A stretch of 64,000 nt of DNA from Streptomyces nymphaeiformis (GTDB lineage: Bacteria > Actinomycetota > Actinomycetes > Streptomycetales > Streptomycetaceae), in assembly GCF_014203895.1 (NCBI RefSeq), contig NZ_JACHJY010000012.1, positions 151,283 through 215,282 on the forward strand, given 5' to 3'. Shown in pieces: positions 16,745-24,741 of the stretch. The position numbers were made by a program, and so were the translations under genes. Numbering within the stretch: position 1 is the stretch's first letter; each line of letters starts with the position of its first letter. The notes beneath the pieces were generated by a model. It was given only the letters and a program-made list of their open reading frames with translations, had not been told where the DNA came from and ran no database searches.

Positions 16745-16771
16745 GACGAGACAGCAGCGCGGCCTGTGACA
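16745..16771 (-). promoter_or_regulatory. ECF41-type promoter for the AhpD-like/sigma operon
   Basis: On the minus strand TGTCACA (16765-16771) is followed by a 16-base spacer and CGTC (16745-16748). This fits the published ECF41 consensus (TGTCACA, 16-base spacer, CGTC). The start codon of the AhpD-like gene is about 48 bases downstream. Confidence 0.75.
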
Positions 16772-16846
16772 CGGCATCCCGTGTGATCCAGGTCTCAGGC
16801 TCGGAGTGACACGGGCGGGGCGGTTCGGTCCCGGGGCGTTCGCCGC

Positions 16847-17176
16847 GTGAGCACCTACGATCGGTCCATGGCCGCCTCTTCGAGCTCCTCTTCGCGTCTT
16901 TCGCTCTGGTCCCGGGACTCGTTCCTGTCCATCGGTTCCGTCGGTTCGACCCTCTCGATCGGTTCGGTCGGCTCGTTCCTCTCCGTCGGGTCGGTCGGCT
17001 CCGCCGCCTCGGCGCTGTCCGTCGGGTCCTGGGCGAGCGTCGGGTCACTACTGTCGGCGCGGTCGTGCTGGTCGGTGCTCTCGTACCGCTCCGGCCGGGG
17101 CGTCATGGCGGCGGGCGCTGTCCTCGCGGTCGCGGGAGCCGTCGCGGTGACGGCGGGGGTGCGGCGGAGTCGCTGA
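16847..17176 (+). CDS. Ser/Gly-repeat protein with C-terminal membrane segment
   Basis: 109 residues, GTG at 16847 (weak site; ATG at 16868 is an alternative). Residues 15-80 are a short-period repeat of the type SIGSVGS, SVGSVGS, SALSVGS, SLLSARS, with Ser every three to four residues, encoded by TCGGTTCCGTCGG-like DNA. A hydrophobic segment follows (VMAAGAVLAVAGAVAVTAGV) ending in basic RRSR. I know similar Ser-repeat hypothetical proteins in Streptomyces but no function. It could form a beta-solenoid anchored by the C-terminus. Confidence 0.6.
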   Translation: MSTYDRSMAASSSSSSRLSLWSRDSFLSIGSVGSTLSIGSVGSFLSVGSVGSAASALSVGSWASVGSLLSARSCWSVLSYRSGRGVMAAGAVLAVAGAVAVTAGVRRSR

Positions 17177-17183
17177 GGGGCGG

Positions 17184-17957
17184 TCAGAGGTCCTCGGTGA
17201 CACCCGGCCGCAGCCACCGCAGCCGTCCCGCCAGGTCCGGGGCCGCGAAGGCCTCCGTGACGCGGGCCGGGTCCTCGGCGAGGTGGTCCCAGGAGTCGTA
17301 GTGGAGCGGGATCACCGTCCGGGCGCCGAGGGTGCGGGCGAGGGCGGCGCCCTCCGTCGCGCTCATCGAGAAGGCGCGGTCGCCGGTGGACGGGAAGTGC
17401 GCGTCGCCGAGGTGGAGGAAGGCCGTGTCGATACGGAAGCGGTCGCCGATCTCCGTCAGGGCGCCGTGGCGGACGGTGTCGCCGGAGACGTAGAGCGTGC
17501 CGCCCTCGTACGCGACGACGAAGCCCGTGACGGGGCCGGTGACCTGCTCGGTGCCCTCCGGGCCGTGCCGGGCGGGGGTGGCCGTGACGGTGACGGTCGT
17601 CGCCCCGGAGGTGATCGTCCGGCTCTCCCACGCCGCGAGGCCCTCCGCCCGGCCGCCGAGGCGTTCGGCGGCCTCCGGGGTGGTGAGGACTCGGGCCGCC
17701 CGGCTCAGGACCTCACGGCCGGTCAGGTCGAGGTTGTCGGCGTGCTGGTCGTGCGAGAGCAGGACCAGGTCGAGGGGCGGGAGTTCGGCGGCGGTCAGGG
17801 CCGGTCCCGCGGTGCGGTGGAGCGGGCGGGCGCCGGGGTAGTCGGCGGGGGCCGGGTCGAGGGCGGGGTCGGTGAGGAGGGTCAGGTCGCCGATGCGGAG
17901 GAGGACGGTCGCCGTGCCGAGGTAGGTGGCGGTGACGGCCTCCGTACGGGGGCTCAC
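17184..17957 (-). CDS. Metallo-beta-lactamase-fold hydrolase (UlaG-like)
   Basis: 257 residues with an N-terminal TYLGTATVLLRIGDLTLLTDPA and the metal motif LLSHDQHADNLD (HxxxHxDN-like variant of HxHxDH), a second His in TATPARHGP, an Asp in YVSGDT and a final IPLHYDSW. This is the UlaG/RomA-type branch of the superfamily, usually acting on lactones or phosphoesters. The GTG start overlaps the stop of the upstream FMN reductase gene (GTGA), so the two are translationally coupled. Confidence 0.85.
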   Translation of the reverse strand: MSPRTEAVTATYLGTATVLLRIGDLTLLTDPALDPAPADYPGARPLHRTAGPALTAAELPPLDLVLLSHDQHADNLDLTGREVLSRAARVLTTPEAAERLGGRAEGLAAWESRTITSGATTVTVTATPARHGPEGTEQVTGPVTGFVVAYEGGTLYVSGDTVRHGALTEIGDRFRIDTAFLHLGDAHFPSTGDRAFSMSATEGAALARTLGARTVIPLHYDSWDHLAEDPARVTEAFAAPDLAGRLRWLRPGVTEDL

Positions 17958-18532
17958 GCGGCGGCCTTCGAGGCGTCGATCTTGGCCTGGAGGGCGGTCA
18001 GCAGGCCCTGGAGGAGCCCGATCGTGGTCTCGTCCGTGAGGTTGCCGTCGGCGTCGAAGCGCTCGTGCGAGCGGAAGACGTGGACCTCGGGCTTCACGAC
18101 GACGTCGCTGTCGGTCCAGACGAAGACCTGGCGGAGGGCGAGCTGCGCCCGGACGGTGCCGAAGTTGGTGGGCGCGGCGCCGAGGATCGCGACGGGCTTG
18201 CGGTGCAGCGGGAGGCCCTCGGTCTTCGTCCAGTCGGTGGACAGCCAGTCGAGCGCGTTCTTGAGGACGCCGGGGATGGAGTAGTTGAACTCCGGGGTGG
18301 CGATGAGGAGTCCGTCGGCCTCGGCGACCCGGCGGCGGAGCTCCTCGACGACGGCGGGGCGCTTCTCGGGGGTGTCGAGGTCGAGGTCGTAGGGCGGGAT
18401 CTCGCGGAGGTCCTCGTAGATCTCGATCTCCTGGCCGCCGGGGTTGAACTTCTGGGCGGCGCGGAGCAGTTGCGTGTTGTGCGAGCTGGCGCGGAGCGAG
18501 CCGGAGATGGCGAGGATCGTGGACGCGGTCAT
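17954..18532 (-). CDS. NADPH-dependent FMN reductase
   Basis: 192 residues of the flavodoxin-like NADPH:FMN reductase family: ISGSLRASSHNTQLLRAA phosphate-binding loop, TPEFNYSIPGVLKNALDWLS motif and PVAILGAAPTNFGTVRAQ. It is likely a quinone or azo reductase with oxidative or electrophile-stress functions. It shares a divergent, operator-rich promoter region with the pirin gene and probably the TetR at 20714. Confidence 0.9.
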   Translation of the reverse strand: MTASTILAISGSLRASSHNTQLLRAAQKFNPGGQEIEIYEDLREIPPYDLDLDTPEKRPAVVEELRRRVAEADGLLIATPEFNYSIPGVLKNALDWLSTDWTKTEGLPLHRKPVAILGAAPTNFGTVRAQLALRQVFVWTDSDVVVKPEVHVFRSHERFDADGNLTDETTIGLLQGLLTALQAKIDASKAAA

Positions 18533-18586
18533 GGGAACCCCCCGTTTCGTCGGGCGAGCCGGCGGGTGCCGGACTCGCTACCGAGG

Positions 18587-18660
18587 AAGCTAAACCGATC
18601 GGTTCATTCTGTCAACGAAACGGTTCAGTCTTGACAGTGAACTGAATGGTGTAGTTCAGT
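18587..18660. promoter_or_regulatory. Divergent promoter/operator for FMN reductase and pirin
   Basis: Minus strand: TTGACA (18610-18615), a 17-base spacer and TAGCTT (18587-18592), with the palindrome AACCGATCGGTT (18593-18604) inside the spacer. Plus strand: TTGACA at 18631 preceded by AAACGGTTCAGTC (18618) and followed by an inverted repeat ACTGAA/TTCAGT (18641-18660). The AACCGNTCAGTT-like core recurs at 20658-20668 before the TetR gene, which is the likely repressor. Confidence 0.65.
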
Positions 18661-18666
18661 CGAGCC

Positions 18667-19551
18667 ATGACCACTCCCAGCGCCCCTCGGCCCGCCGGCC
18701 GGACCGTCGCCCGCACGGCCCGCCCCTTCCACACCTACGAGGGCGCCGGCTTCCCGGTCCGCCGCCCCTTCCCCACGGAGGAACTCCCCTTCGTGGACCC
18801 CTTCCTGATGGTCGACCAGGTCGGCCCGGTCGAGCTCGCGCCCGGCGAGGCGAAGGGCGCGCCCCCGCACCCGCACCGGGGCTTCGAGACCATCCAGTAC
18901 GTCCTCGACGGCGACATCGCGAACGCCGACTCGCGCGGCCACAGCGCCGTCGTCCGCGCCGGTGGCGTCCAGTGGCTCACCGCCGGGTCCGGGATCGTCC
19001 ACGAGGCCCTGCCCACACCGGAGTTCCTCGCCTCGGGCGGCCGGCAGCACATGCTCCAGATCTGGCTGAACCTCCCCGCCCACCTCAAGGGGACCCCTCC
19101 GCGCAGCCAGAACGCCGAGGCCGGCGACCTGCCGGTGGCGGTCACCCCGGAGGGCGCCGAGATCACGGTCCTCGCCGGGGCCAGCCACGGCGTGACGGGC
19201 CCCTTCGAGACCCGTACGCCGGTACTCGTCGCCCACGGCCGGCTCGCGGCCGGCACGAGCGCCGAGTTCACGGCCCCGGTGGGGCACAACGCGATGGTGT
19301 ACGTGATGCGGGGCGAGGTCACGGTGGCCGGCGAGGCCCTCCCCGACGGCCACCTCGCGGTCCTCGCCCAGGACGGCGACCGCTTCGCGGTCGAGGCCCC
19401 GGACACCGCCGCCGAGGTCCTGATCCTGACGGGCGAACCGATCGGCGAACCGGTCGCCCGCAGCGGCCCGTTCGTGATGAACACGGTGGCGGAACTCCGG
19501 GAGGCGGAGAGGGACTTCAGGAGGGGCGCGATGGGGCGGATGCCGGTATGA
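18667..19551 (+). CDS. Pirin-family protein
   Basis: 294 residues with the bicupin pirin fold: metal-binding PHPHRGFETIQYVLDG (His residues and later Glu), the HSAVVRAGGVQWLTAGSGIVHEA block and QIWLNLPAHLKGTPP. Pirins act as iron-bound quercetinase-like dioxygenases or regulators. The short, near-leaderless distance to the promoter and operator indicates repression-induction control. It overlaps the MFS gene by ATGA. Confidence 0.92.
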   Translation: MTTPSAPRPAGRTVARTARPFHTYEGAGFPVRRPFPTEELPFVDPFLMVDQVGPVELAPGEAKGAPPHPHRGFETIQYVLDGDIANADSRGHSAVVRAGGVQWLTAGSGIVHEALPTPEFLASGGRQHMLQIWLNLPAHLKGTPPRSQNAEAGDLPVAVTPEGAEITVLAGASHGVTGPFETRTPVLVAHGRLAAGTSAEFTAPVGHNAMVYVMRGEVTVAGEALPDGHLAVLAQDGDRFAVEAPDTAAEVLILTGEPIGEPVARSGPFVMNTVAELREAERDFRRGAMGRMPV

Positions 19552-20675
19552 GCGGCCCGTTCACGGACAGGCGGTTCGCGGGCGCGCGGTGGGTGGACGG
19601 GCGTTCCGCAGGCCCGTTCGCGGGCCGCACCGGCCCTCTCCTCGCCGCCCTTGCGGCGCCCGCCTCGATGGGGGTCTCCGGGCCCAGCCTCGCGCTCCCC
19701 GAGGCCGCACGCGCGCTGTCCGCCACGCCCGCCGCCACCGCCTGGCTCATGACCGCCTTCGGCCTCGGCATGGCCCTGGGAACCCCCCTCCTCTCGGCCA
19801 CCGCCGGCCGCCGCCACGGCACCGCCGGAGTCGTCAAGGCCGCCGCCGCCCTCGTGGCCCTCGGCGCACTGGTCGTCCTCCTCGCACCGAACCTGCCCCT
19901 GGCGGTCGCGGGCCGGGCCCTGGAGGCGGCAGGCGCGGCGGGCCTGAACGTCGCCGCGTTCCAGCTGGCCGGCCGGGACCGCTCGGGCCGGACGCCGGGC
20001 CTGGTCGCGATCGGCAGCGCGGTGGGAGGCACGGCGGGCCTGTTCACAGGGGCGGCGGTGGCGGGGGCGCTCGGCTGGCGCGGAGCCCTTGTCCTCCCGC
20101 TCCTCAGCCTGCTCTCCCTGCGCCCGGCACTCGCCCTGGCGAACGAGGAGTCCCCCCGCACACCCGCCCCCACCCCCGGCCTCCCCCTCGACATCCTCCG
20201 AAACAGCCGCTTCCTGGCCGCCGCCGCGCTGATGCTGACCCTCTCCACCGTCAACTTCGCCCTCCTGTACGCGGCTCCGCGCCGCGTCGCCGCGCTCACC
20301 GGCTGGGGTCCGGTGGAGACGGGGGCGGTCGCGTCGGTCGCCGCGCTCGCCGGGGCGCTGCTGTCCTGGCAGCTGGTGCGCGGGGCGCCGACGCTGGGCG
20401 CGGCCCGGCTGAAGGGACTGCTCGGGGCCGGTTCGGCGGTGGCGCTGGCGCTCGCGGTGACCGCGCCGTGGCCGGTGGCGGTGCTGGTCGGCTCGGGGAC
20501 GAGCGCGCTGGTGACGGCGGGCGGTCAGGGGCTGCTGTCGGGCGCCGCGACGGAAACCCTGCCGGCGGCCCGCCACGGCAACGCGATCGGCCTGTTCAAC
20601 CTCGCCTTCCTGATCGGCGTGGCGGCCGGCCCGGCCCTGGCGTCCTTTGCAGACCAAACCGTTCAGTTCATATAG
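19548..20675 (+). CDS. MFS transporter (DHA1-like)
   Basis: 375 residues starting in ATGA overlap with the pirin stop. About 10-12 hydrophobic segments; no obvious substrate motif. Shorter than most 400-420 aa MFS drug:H+ antiporters but with the usual inverted two-domain layout. The 3' end carries the TetR promoter (20647-20676), so the stop lies within that promoter. Probably an exporter induced with pirin and the reductase. Confidence 0.8.
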   Translation: MSGPFTDRRFAGARWVDGRSAGPFAGRTGPLLAALAAPASMGVSGPSLALPEAARALSATPAATAWLMTAFGLGMALGTPLLSATAGRRHGTAGVVKAAAALVALGALVVLLAPNLPLAVAGRALEAAGAAGLNVAAFQLAGRDRSGRTPGLVAIGSAVGGTAGLFTGAAVAGALGWRGALVLPLLSLLSLRPALALANEESPRTPAPTPGLPLDILRNSRFLAAAALMLTLSTVNFALLYAAPRRVAALTGWGPVETGAVASVAALAGALLSWQLVRGAPTLGAARLKGLLGAGSAVALALAVTAPWPVAVLVGSGTSALVTAGGQGLLSGAATETLPAARHGNAIGLFNLAFLIGVAAGPALASFADQTVQFI

Positions 20676-20676
20676 T
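20647..20676 (+). promoter_or_regulatory. TetR promoter inside the MFS 3' end
   Basis: TTGCAG (20647), an 18-base spacer and TATAGT (20671-20676); the spacer holds AAACCGTTCAGTT, the same motif as in the pirin/FMN-reductase region, suggesting autorepression. Confidence 0.6.
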
Positions 20677-20713
20677 GGGAACCGCAGCAGCCACCGACCG
20701 AAGGACCACCGCC

Positions 20714-21376
20714 ATGGACGCCGACGCGATCGACGAGTACGGCATCCCGATCATCCCGGACCCGGCGGACGCGGCCTCGCGCAAGCGCCAGGCGATCATC
20801 GACGCGGCGCTCGCGGAGTTCCTCGCGGAGGGGTACTCGGCGGCCTCCATGGACGCGATCACACGCGGTTCGGGCGTGTCGAAGGCGACGATCTACAAGC
20901 ACTTCGGCAGCAAGGAACGTCTGTTCCTGGCCGTGATCGGCGGCGTCCTGCCGAAGACGTACGCGGACCTGGAGCCGTCGAACTCGACGATCGCCGACGC
21001 CCCGGACCTGCGGGCCGCGCTCGTCGGGCTCGCCACCGACTGGGCCCGGATCCTGCTGCGCCCCGACATCATGAAGCTGCGGCGTCTGGTGATCGGCGAG
21101 ATCGACCGCTTCCCGCAGCTGGGCCAGCTCTGGTACCGGGTCACGTACGACATGAACAACGTCCCGCTGATCGAGGCCGTCACCGAGCTGAGCGCACGGG
21201 GGGTCCTCGACACCCCCGACCCCACGCTGGCCGTGCAGCAGCTGGTCGGGGCGACGGTGGGCGTGCCGCAGCTGGTCCGCACGTTCTCCCCGGACGCGGA
21301 GATCGACGACGAGGAGCTGACGCGGGTGATCGGCTCGGGGGTGGACCTGTTCCTGGCCCGGTACGCCCGCGCCTGA
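20714..21376 (+). CDS. TetR-family regulator of the pirin/MFS/reductase locus
   Basis: 220 residues: an extended N-terminus (about 25 aa), HTH (AIIDAALAEFLAEGYSAASM, then GVSKATIYKHFGSKERLFL) and a C-terminal ligand domain of the TetR_C type. Matching operators lie at 18587-18660 and at its own promoter. The likely inducer is a quinone, flavonoid or electrophile handled by the pirin and FMN reductase (inference). Confidence 0.88.
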   Translation: MDADAIDEYGIPIIPDPADAASRKRQAIIDAALAEFLAEGYSAASMDAITRGSGVSKATIYKHFGSKERLFLAVIGGVLPKTYADLEPSNSTIADAPDLRAALVGLATDWARILLRPDIMKLRRLVIGEIDRFPQLGQLWYRVTYDMNNVPLIEAVTELSARGVLDTPDPTLAVQQLVGATVGVPQLVRTFSPDAEIDDEELTRVIGSGVDLFLARYARA

Positions 21377-21478
21377 GCCCGAAGTGCGGGATGCTTTCCG
21401 CGTCGACGTGCACCAACCAGCCGGCTGGAGGCTCTCGTGTCCAAGGAAGCTCCATGGCTCCGGGGTGCCACAGCCTGG

Positions 21479-22108
21479 TCAGCCCTCGGCGACGAGCCGC
21501 ACCGCGAGTATCACGATCAGCGTGCTCGACGCGAGGGCCGTGGTCAGGCGGCCCCGGGCGCCCGTCAGGGTGCGGCCCAGGAGTGTGCCGCCCAGGGCGA
21601 GGAGGAGTTGCCAGCTGGCCGAGGCGGCGAGGGCGCCGAGGACGAAGGCGGCGCGGTCGGTGGGGGTGGTGGGGGCGGAGGGGCCCGTGGCGAGGACGAG
21701 GGCGGCGAAGTAGATCACCGTCATCGGGTTGAGGATCGTGATCCCCAGGAAGGTGCCGTACGCGCGGGCCGGCGTGAGGACGGTCCCGTCGTCCCGGGAG
21801 GCGAGCCCTCCCGCGCGGTGCGCGGCGAGCGCCGTCCACGCGGCCCGGACCGCGAGCACCGCGAGCACGACGGCGGACGTCCACCGCAGCGGGGTCATCA
21901 CGGGCGTGAGCACGGGAACGAGTGCGGAGCCCCCGGCCACGGCGAGCAGGGCGTACGCCCCGTCGGCCGTGGCGACGCCGAGGGCCGCGCCGGCGCCCGT
22001 ACGCCAGCCGGTACGGGCCGTGACGGCCACGAGGTAGGCGCCGACCGCGCCGACCGGGATCGCGATGCCGTAGCCGGCCAGCAGGCCGGCCACCACCGCG
22101 GCCGTCAC
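21479..22108 (-). CDS. LysE/RhtB-family exporter
   Basis: 209 residues, about six membrane segments with the LysE motif GYGIAIPVGAVGAYLV near the start and GITILNPMTVIYFAAL in the middle. Family members export amino acids or related small compounds. GTG start in GTGA overlap with the upstream DUF2087 gene. Confidence 0.88.
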   Translation of the reverse strand: MTAAVVAGLLAGYGIAIPVGAVGAYLVAVTARTGWRTGAGAALGVATADGAYALLAVAGGSALVPVLTPVMTPLRWTSAVVLAVLAVRAAWTALAAHRAGGLASRDDGTVLTPARAYGTFLGITILNPMTVIYFAALVLATGPSAPTTPTDRAAFVLGALAASASWQLLLALGGTLLGRTLTGARGRLTTALASSTLIVILAVRLVAEG

Positions 22109-22413
22109 GCGACGGCGGGGATCGCGCCTCCGGGGGAACCGGGCTGCTGCTGTCGGCGGTAGTCCGCGCCGTCCCTCGTACGGGAGAGGAAACCGCCGGT
22201 CACGAGGTACCGGCGCAGGGCCGGAAAGTCGTCGTGCACGGACCGCAGGGCGTCGTTGACCTGGGGTTCGCTGTACGTCCGGTCCGCCTCGAAGAGGGCC
22301 GCGGCGAGGTGCGCGAGCAGCGCCTCGCGGCGGGCGGGCTTCCGCGGGATCGCCTTGAGGCGCCCGTCGGCGGCGAACAGATCGGCGACAGGACGCGGGG
22401 AATGGCTGGTCAT
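22105..22413 (-). CDS. DUF2087 protein
   Basis: 102 residues carrying DUF2087: LKAIPRKPARREALLAHLA, then SEPQVNDALRSVHDDFPALRRYLVTGGFLSRTRDG. In other proteins this domain is fused to ArsR/MarR-like HTH; its winged-helix-like fold suggests a small regulator. Overlaps the LysE start, so it may tune its expression. Confidence 0.85.
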   Translation of the reverse strand: MTSHSPRPVADLFAADGRLKAIPRKPARREALLAHLAAALFEADRTYSEPQVNDALRSVHDDFPALRRYLVTGGFLSRTRDGADYRRQQQPGSPGGAIPAVA

Positions 22414-22474
22414 GCAGAGAGCGTGGCGCCCTCCGCCCCGCCCCGCAAAGGGTTTTCGCCCTGTCGTACCCGGG

Positions 22475-22771
22475 CTACTTGGGCTCGGGCCGCACGAGCA
22501 CGTTCACGACGTGCTGCACGCGCGGCATGATCGGCGGGGTGCCCGTCTGCTCGAAGAACGGCTTGGCCTTCTCCACGAAGGCGAGGAAGTTCTCCTCGCT
22601 GTCGAAGAAGTCCGTGATCCGCCACCCGCCGGTCCCGTCCGGCCCGGACGCGTGCGCGATGAACCCGGGCGGCGGGAACCACTCGGCGTCCTGGATCAGC
22701 CGGGTGGTCCGCTCGTACTGCTCCTGGGTCCCGCCGGGGATCTCCACGGTGACGACGACGCCCTTGTTCAT
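22475..22771 (-). CDS. Small dimeric alpha/beta-barrel-like protein
   Basis: 98 residues with a ferredoxin-like alternating pattern (VVVTVEIPGGTQEQYERTTRLI, then GGWRITDFFDSEENFLAFVEKA) typical of antibiotic-biosynthesis-monooxygenase/DUF family proteins. No catalytic residue can be assigned. Ends 61 bases before the DUF2087 start. Confidence 0.65.
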   Translation of the reverse strand: MNKGVVVTVEIPGGTQEQYERTTRLIQDAEWFPPPGFIAHASGPDGTGGWRITDFFDSEENFLAFVEKAKPFFEQTGTPPIMPRVQHVVNVLVRPEPK

Positions 22772-22865
22772 GGTCCTGCTCCTGTACGTCCGGGACGGGG
22801 GTCCCGACCAGCAGACCAGCCGGCCGGGCGCCCCGCACCGCGACGGCCCCCGAACGAGCGACGCG

Positions 22866-23345
22866 TCACGCCCGCCCGACGCTCATCGCCCAGCCCACCG
22901 ACGCCGGGGCCTCCACCTGGACGTAGGCCGGCGTGCGGTCGTGGCCGAGGTCGCTCCGGTCGAGGTTCGTGCTGACCTGACCGGCCACGCATTCCGTCTC
23001 GAACACGGTCTTCGAAGGCTCGACGGAAACCTTGACGGTCCCCTTCCCCTTGCAAGACACCATGATGTCGAGAGCGCCGCCGCGCGCGCCTCCCTCAAGC
23101 GGGATCTCCCTGTTCCCGTGGACATCGGCCACCGAGGCGATCACCTTCCCGTCGGGAAGCCTGGGAGCCGCCTCGACCGATCCCCCGGGAGACTCGTCCG
23201 GGGTCCGGGTCGCGGCAGGTGACGACGGCGATCCGGACGGCCCGGCCTGCGCGGGAGCGCTTCCTCCTCCGGCAGAACAGCCGCTGGAGACGAGCACCGC
23301 CGAAACGGCGGCCGCCGCCATCACATGCCTCATGTCGATACGCAT
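22866..23345 (-). CDS. Putative secreted lipoprotein
   Basis: 159 residues with a signal sequence ending in a lipobox-like VLVSSGC near residue 23, then a Gly/Ser/Pro-rich linker (about 25-65) and a C-terminal small beta-rich domain with two further Cys (SCKGKGTVKV, FETECVAG). Function unknown. Terminator-like hairpin for the preceding gene lies upstream at 23473-23499. Confidence 0.65.
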   Translation of the reverse strand: MRIDMRHVMAAAAVSAVLVSSGCSAGGGSAPAQAGPSGSPSSPAATRTPDESPGGSVEAAPRLPDGKVIASVADVHGNREIPLEGGARGGALDIMVSCKGKGTVKVSVEPSKTVFETECVAGQVSTNLDRSDLGHDRTPAYVQVEAPASVGWAMSVGRA

Positions 23346-23472
23346 ACATCCCCCTTGGAAGCAGCCGCCTGGTCAGGGCGACTCCGTTGGGGGGAAGTTA
23401 CCGCGCGGGATTGAGCGGGTTAAGGCAGGAGTGAATTCCCTGAGGGAGATCTGAGGTTGCCGATCAAGGCGA

Positions 23473-23499
23473 CGGCCCCCGCCGCACGGCAGGGGCCGG
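23473..23499 (-). terminator. Hairpin terminator after DUF1772 gene
   Basis: GC-rich stem-loop (CGGCCCCCGCCG and CGGCAGGGGCCG arms with small mismatches) about 65 bases beyond the DUF1772 stop, followed by tandem CGTCGGACCGGGTCGG repeats at 23505-23545 on the gene side. Confidence 0.5.
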
Positions 23500-23563
23500 G
23501 AAGTCGTCGGACCGGGTCGGGAAGCCGTCGGACCGGGTCGGACCGCGCGCGGGTTCCGCGGGC

Positions 23564-24010
23564 TCAGACGAGGGCGGTGACCAGGAGGGTGAAGGCGGCG
23601 ACGATGACGGCGACGCGGGCGTAGTGGTAGCGGTCCCAGCGGTTCATCTGCTCCTTCCAGTCCTCGGGGCGGTTCTCGGGAGTCCACGTCTTGCCGCGGT
23701 TGTTGATCGGGACGAGCAGCAGGACCGACATGAGCACACTCACGATCAGCAGCCCGGCGGCGATGACGACGAGGGTCGCGCCCTGGTCGTGCCATCCGGA
23801 GACGGCCCAGATCGCGCTCAGGACGAGCGAGCCGATGTACCAGAACGGCATGAGGGCGCCGAGCATCCGGCCCCCGTGGGAGCGGGCCTGCTGGTCGCTG
23901 TCCTCGGGAAGTGCACTGAAGATCCGGTTCATGACGAAGGCGACGGCGAACTCGACCCCCACCATCAGGCCGACGACCACCGTGGTGAGCACCTGCAGTG
24001 CGTTGAGCAT
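23564..24010 (-). CDS. DUF1772 (anthrone-oxygenase-like) membrane protein
   Basis: 148 residues with four membrane segments and the motif NNRGKTWTPENRPEDWKEQ typical of DUF1772 proteins. Some relatives are anthrone oxygenases, but most are uncharacterised. It is divergent from a TetR gene; three copies of an operator lie between them. Confidence 0.8.
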   Translation of the reverse strand: MLNALQVLTTVVVGLMVGVEFAVAFVMNRIFSALPEDSDQQARSHGGRMLGALMPFWYIGSLVLSAIWAVSGWHDQGATLVVIAAGLLIVSVLMSVLLLVPINNRGKTWTPENRPEDWKEQMNRWDRYHYARVAVIVAAFTLLVTALV

Positions 24011-24037
24011 GATGACCCCTCCTGCGATTCCTGCGAT

Positions 24038-24101
24038 CTAGCGTTGCTAGCCGATGAGGCAACGCTAGACCTACTGCCGCTCGATTGTCTAGCGATGCTA
24101 G
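24038..24101. promoter_or_regulatory. Three TetR-type operators
   Basis: CTAGCGTTGCTAG (24038-24050), the inverted half CAACGCTAG (24060-24068) and CTAGCGATGCTAG (24089-24101) lie between the divergent DUF1772 and TetR genes, the last ending 9 bases before the TetR start. Likely the binding sites of the 24111 regulator. Confidence 0.75.
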
Positions 24102-24110
24102 GATCGAATC

Positions 24111-24701
24111 ATGTCGGTACAGGAACGCAAGCAGCGCGAACGGGCGGACCGGGAGCGACTCATCGTCGCGGCGGCCCGCGAACTCGCCGAGCAGCAGGGC
24201 TGGGACGCGGTCACCACCCGCCGACTCGCCGAACGCATCGAGTACAGCCAGCCCGTCCTCTACAGCCACTTCCGGGGCAAGCGCGAGATCATCGGCGCCG
24301 TCGCCCTCGAAGGCGCCACCGAGATGGCCGCGGCGCTGCGGGCCGCGACCGCCGCCGCGTCCACCGCTGCGGGCGGCCCGCGCGCCCGGGTCACCGCCCT
24401 CGCCCGCGCCTACCTCGACTTCGCGGAGTCCCACCCGGCGGTCTACGACGCCCTGTTCCAGCTCGACGGCGGCCTGGCGTACGCGCAGGAGGACACGCCG
24501 GCGCCGCTGAAGGACGCCTTCGCCGCCCTGCTGGAGTGCCTCGGCGAGGTCGCCGGGGAGGGCGTCCACCCGGAGATGTTCACCGAGACGTTCTGGGCGG
24601 CCCTGCACGGCCTCGCCACCCTGTCCCGCGCGGGCCGGCAGCCGCGGGAGTTCATGGAGCAGAGGGTGGAACTGGTGGTGGACCGGCTCGCGGCGGTATG
24701 A
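24111..24701 (+). CDS. TetR-family regulator divergent from DUF1772
   Basis: 196 residues; HTH at about 15-60 (LIVAAARELAEQQGWDAVTT, RIEYSQPVLYSHFRGKREI) and a TetR_C_33-like C-terminal domain (GPRARVTALARAYLDFAESH, FWAALHGLATLSRAG). The palindromes CTAGCRNYGCTAG just upstream are its likely operators. Confidence 0.9.
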   Translation: MSVQERKQRERADRERLIVAAARELAEQQGWDAVTTRRLAERIEYSQPVLYSHFRGKREIIGAVALEGATEMAAALRAATAAASTAAGGPRARVTALARAYLDFAESHPAVYDALFQLDGGLAYAQEDTPAPLKDAFAALLECLGEVAGEGVHPEMFTETFWAALHGLATLSRAGRQPREFMEQRVELVVDRLAAV

Positions 24702-24741
24702 CCCGGCGGGCACGCGGCCGGGGCCCCGGCGGGCGCCCGCG

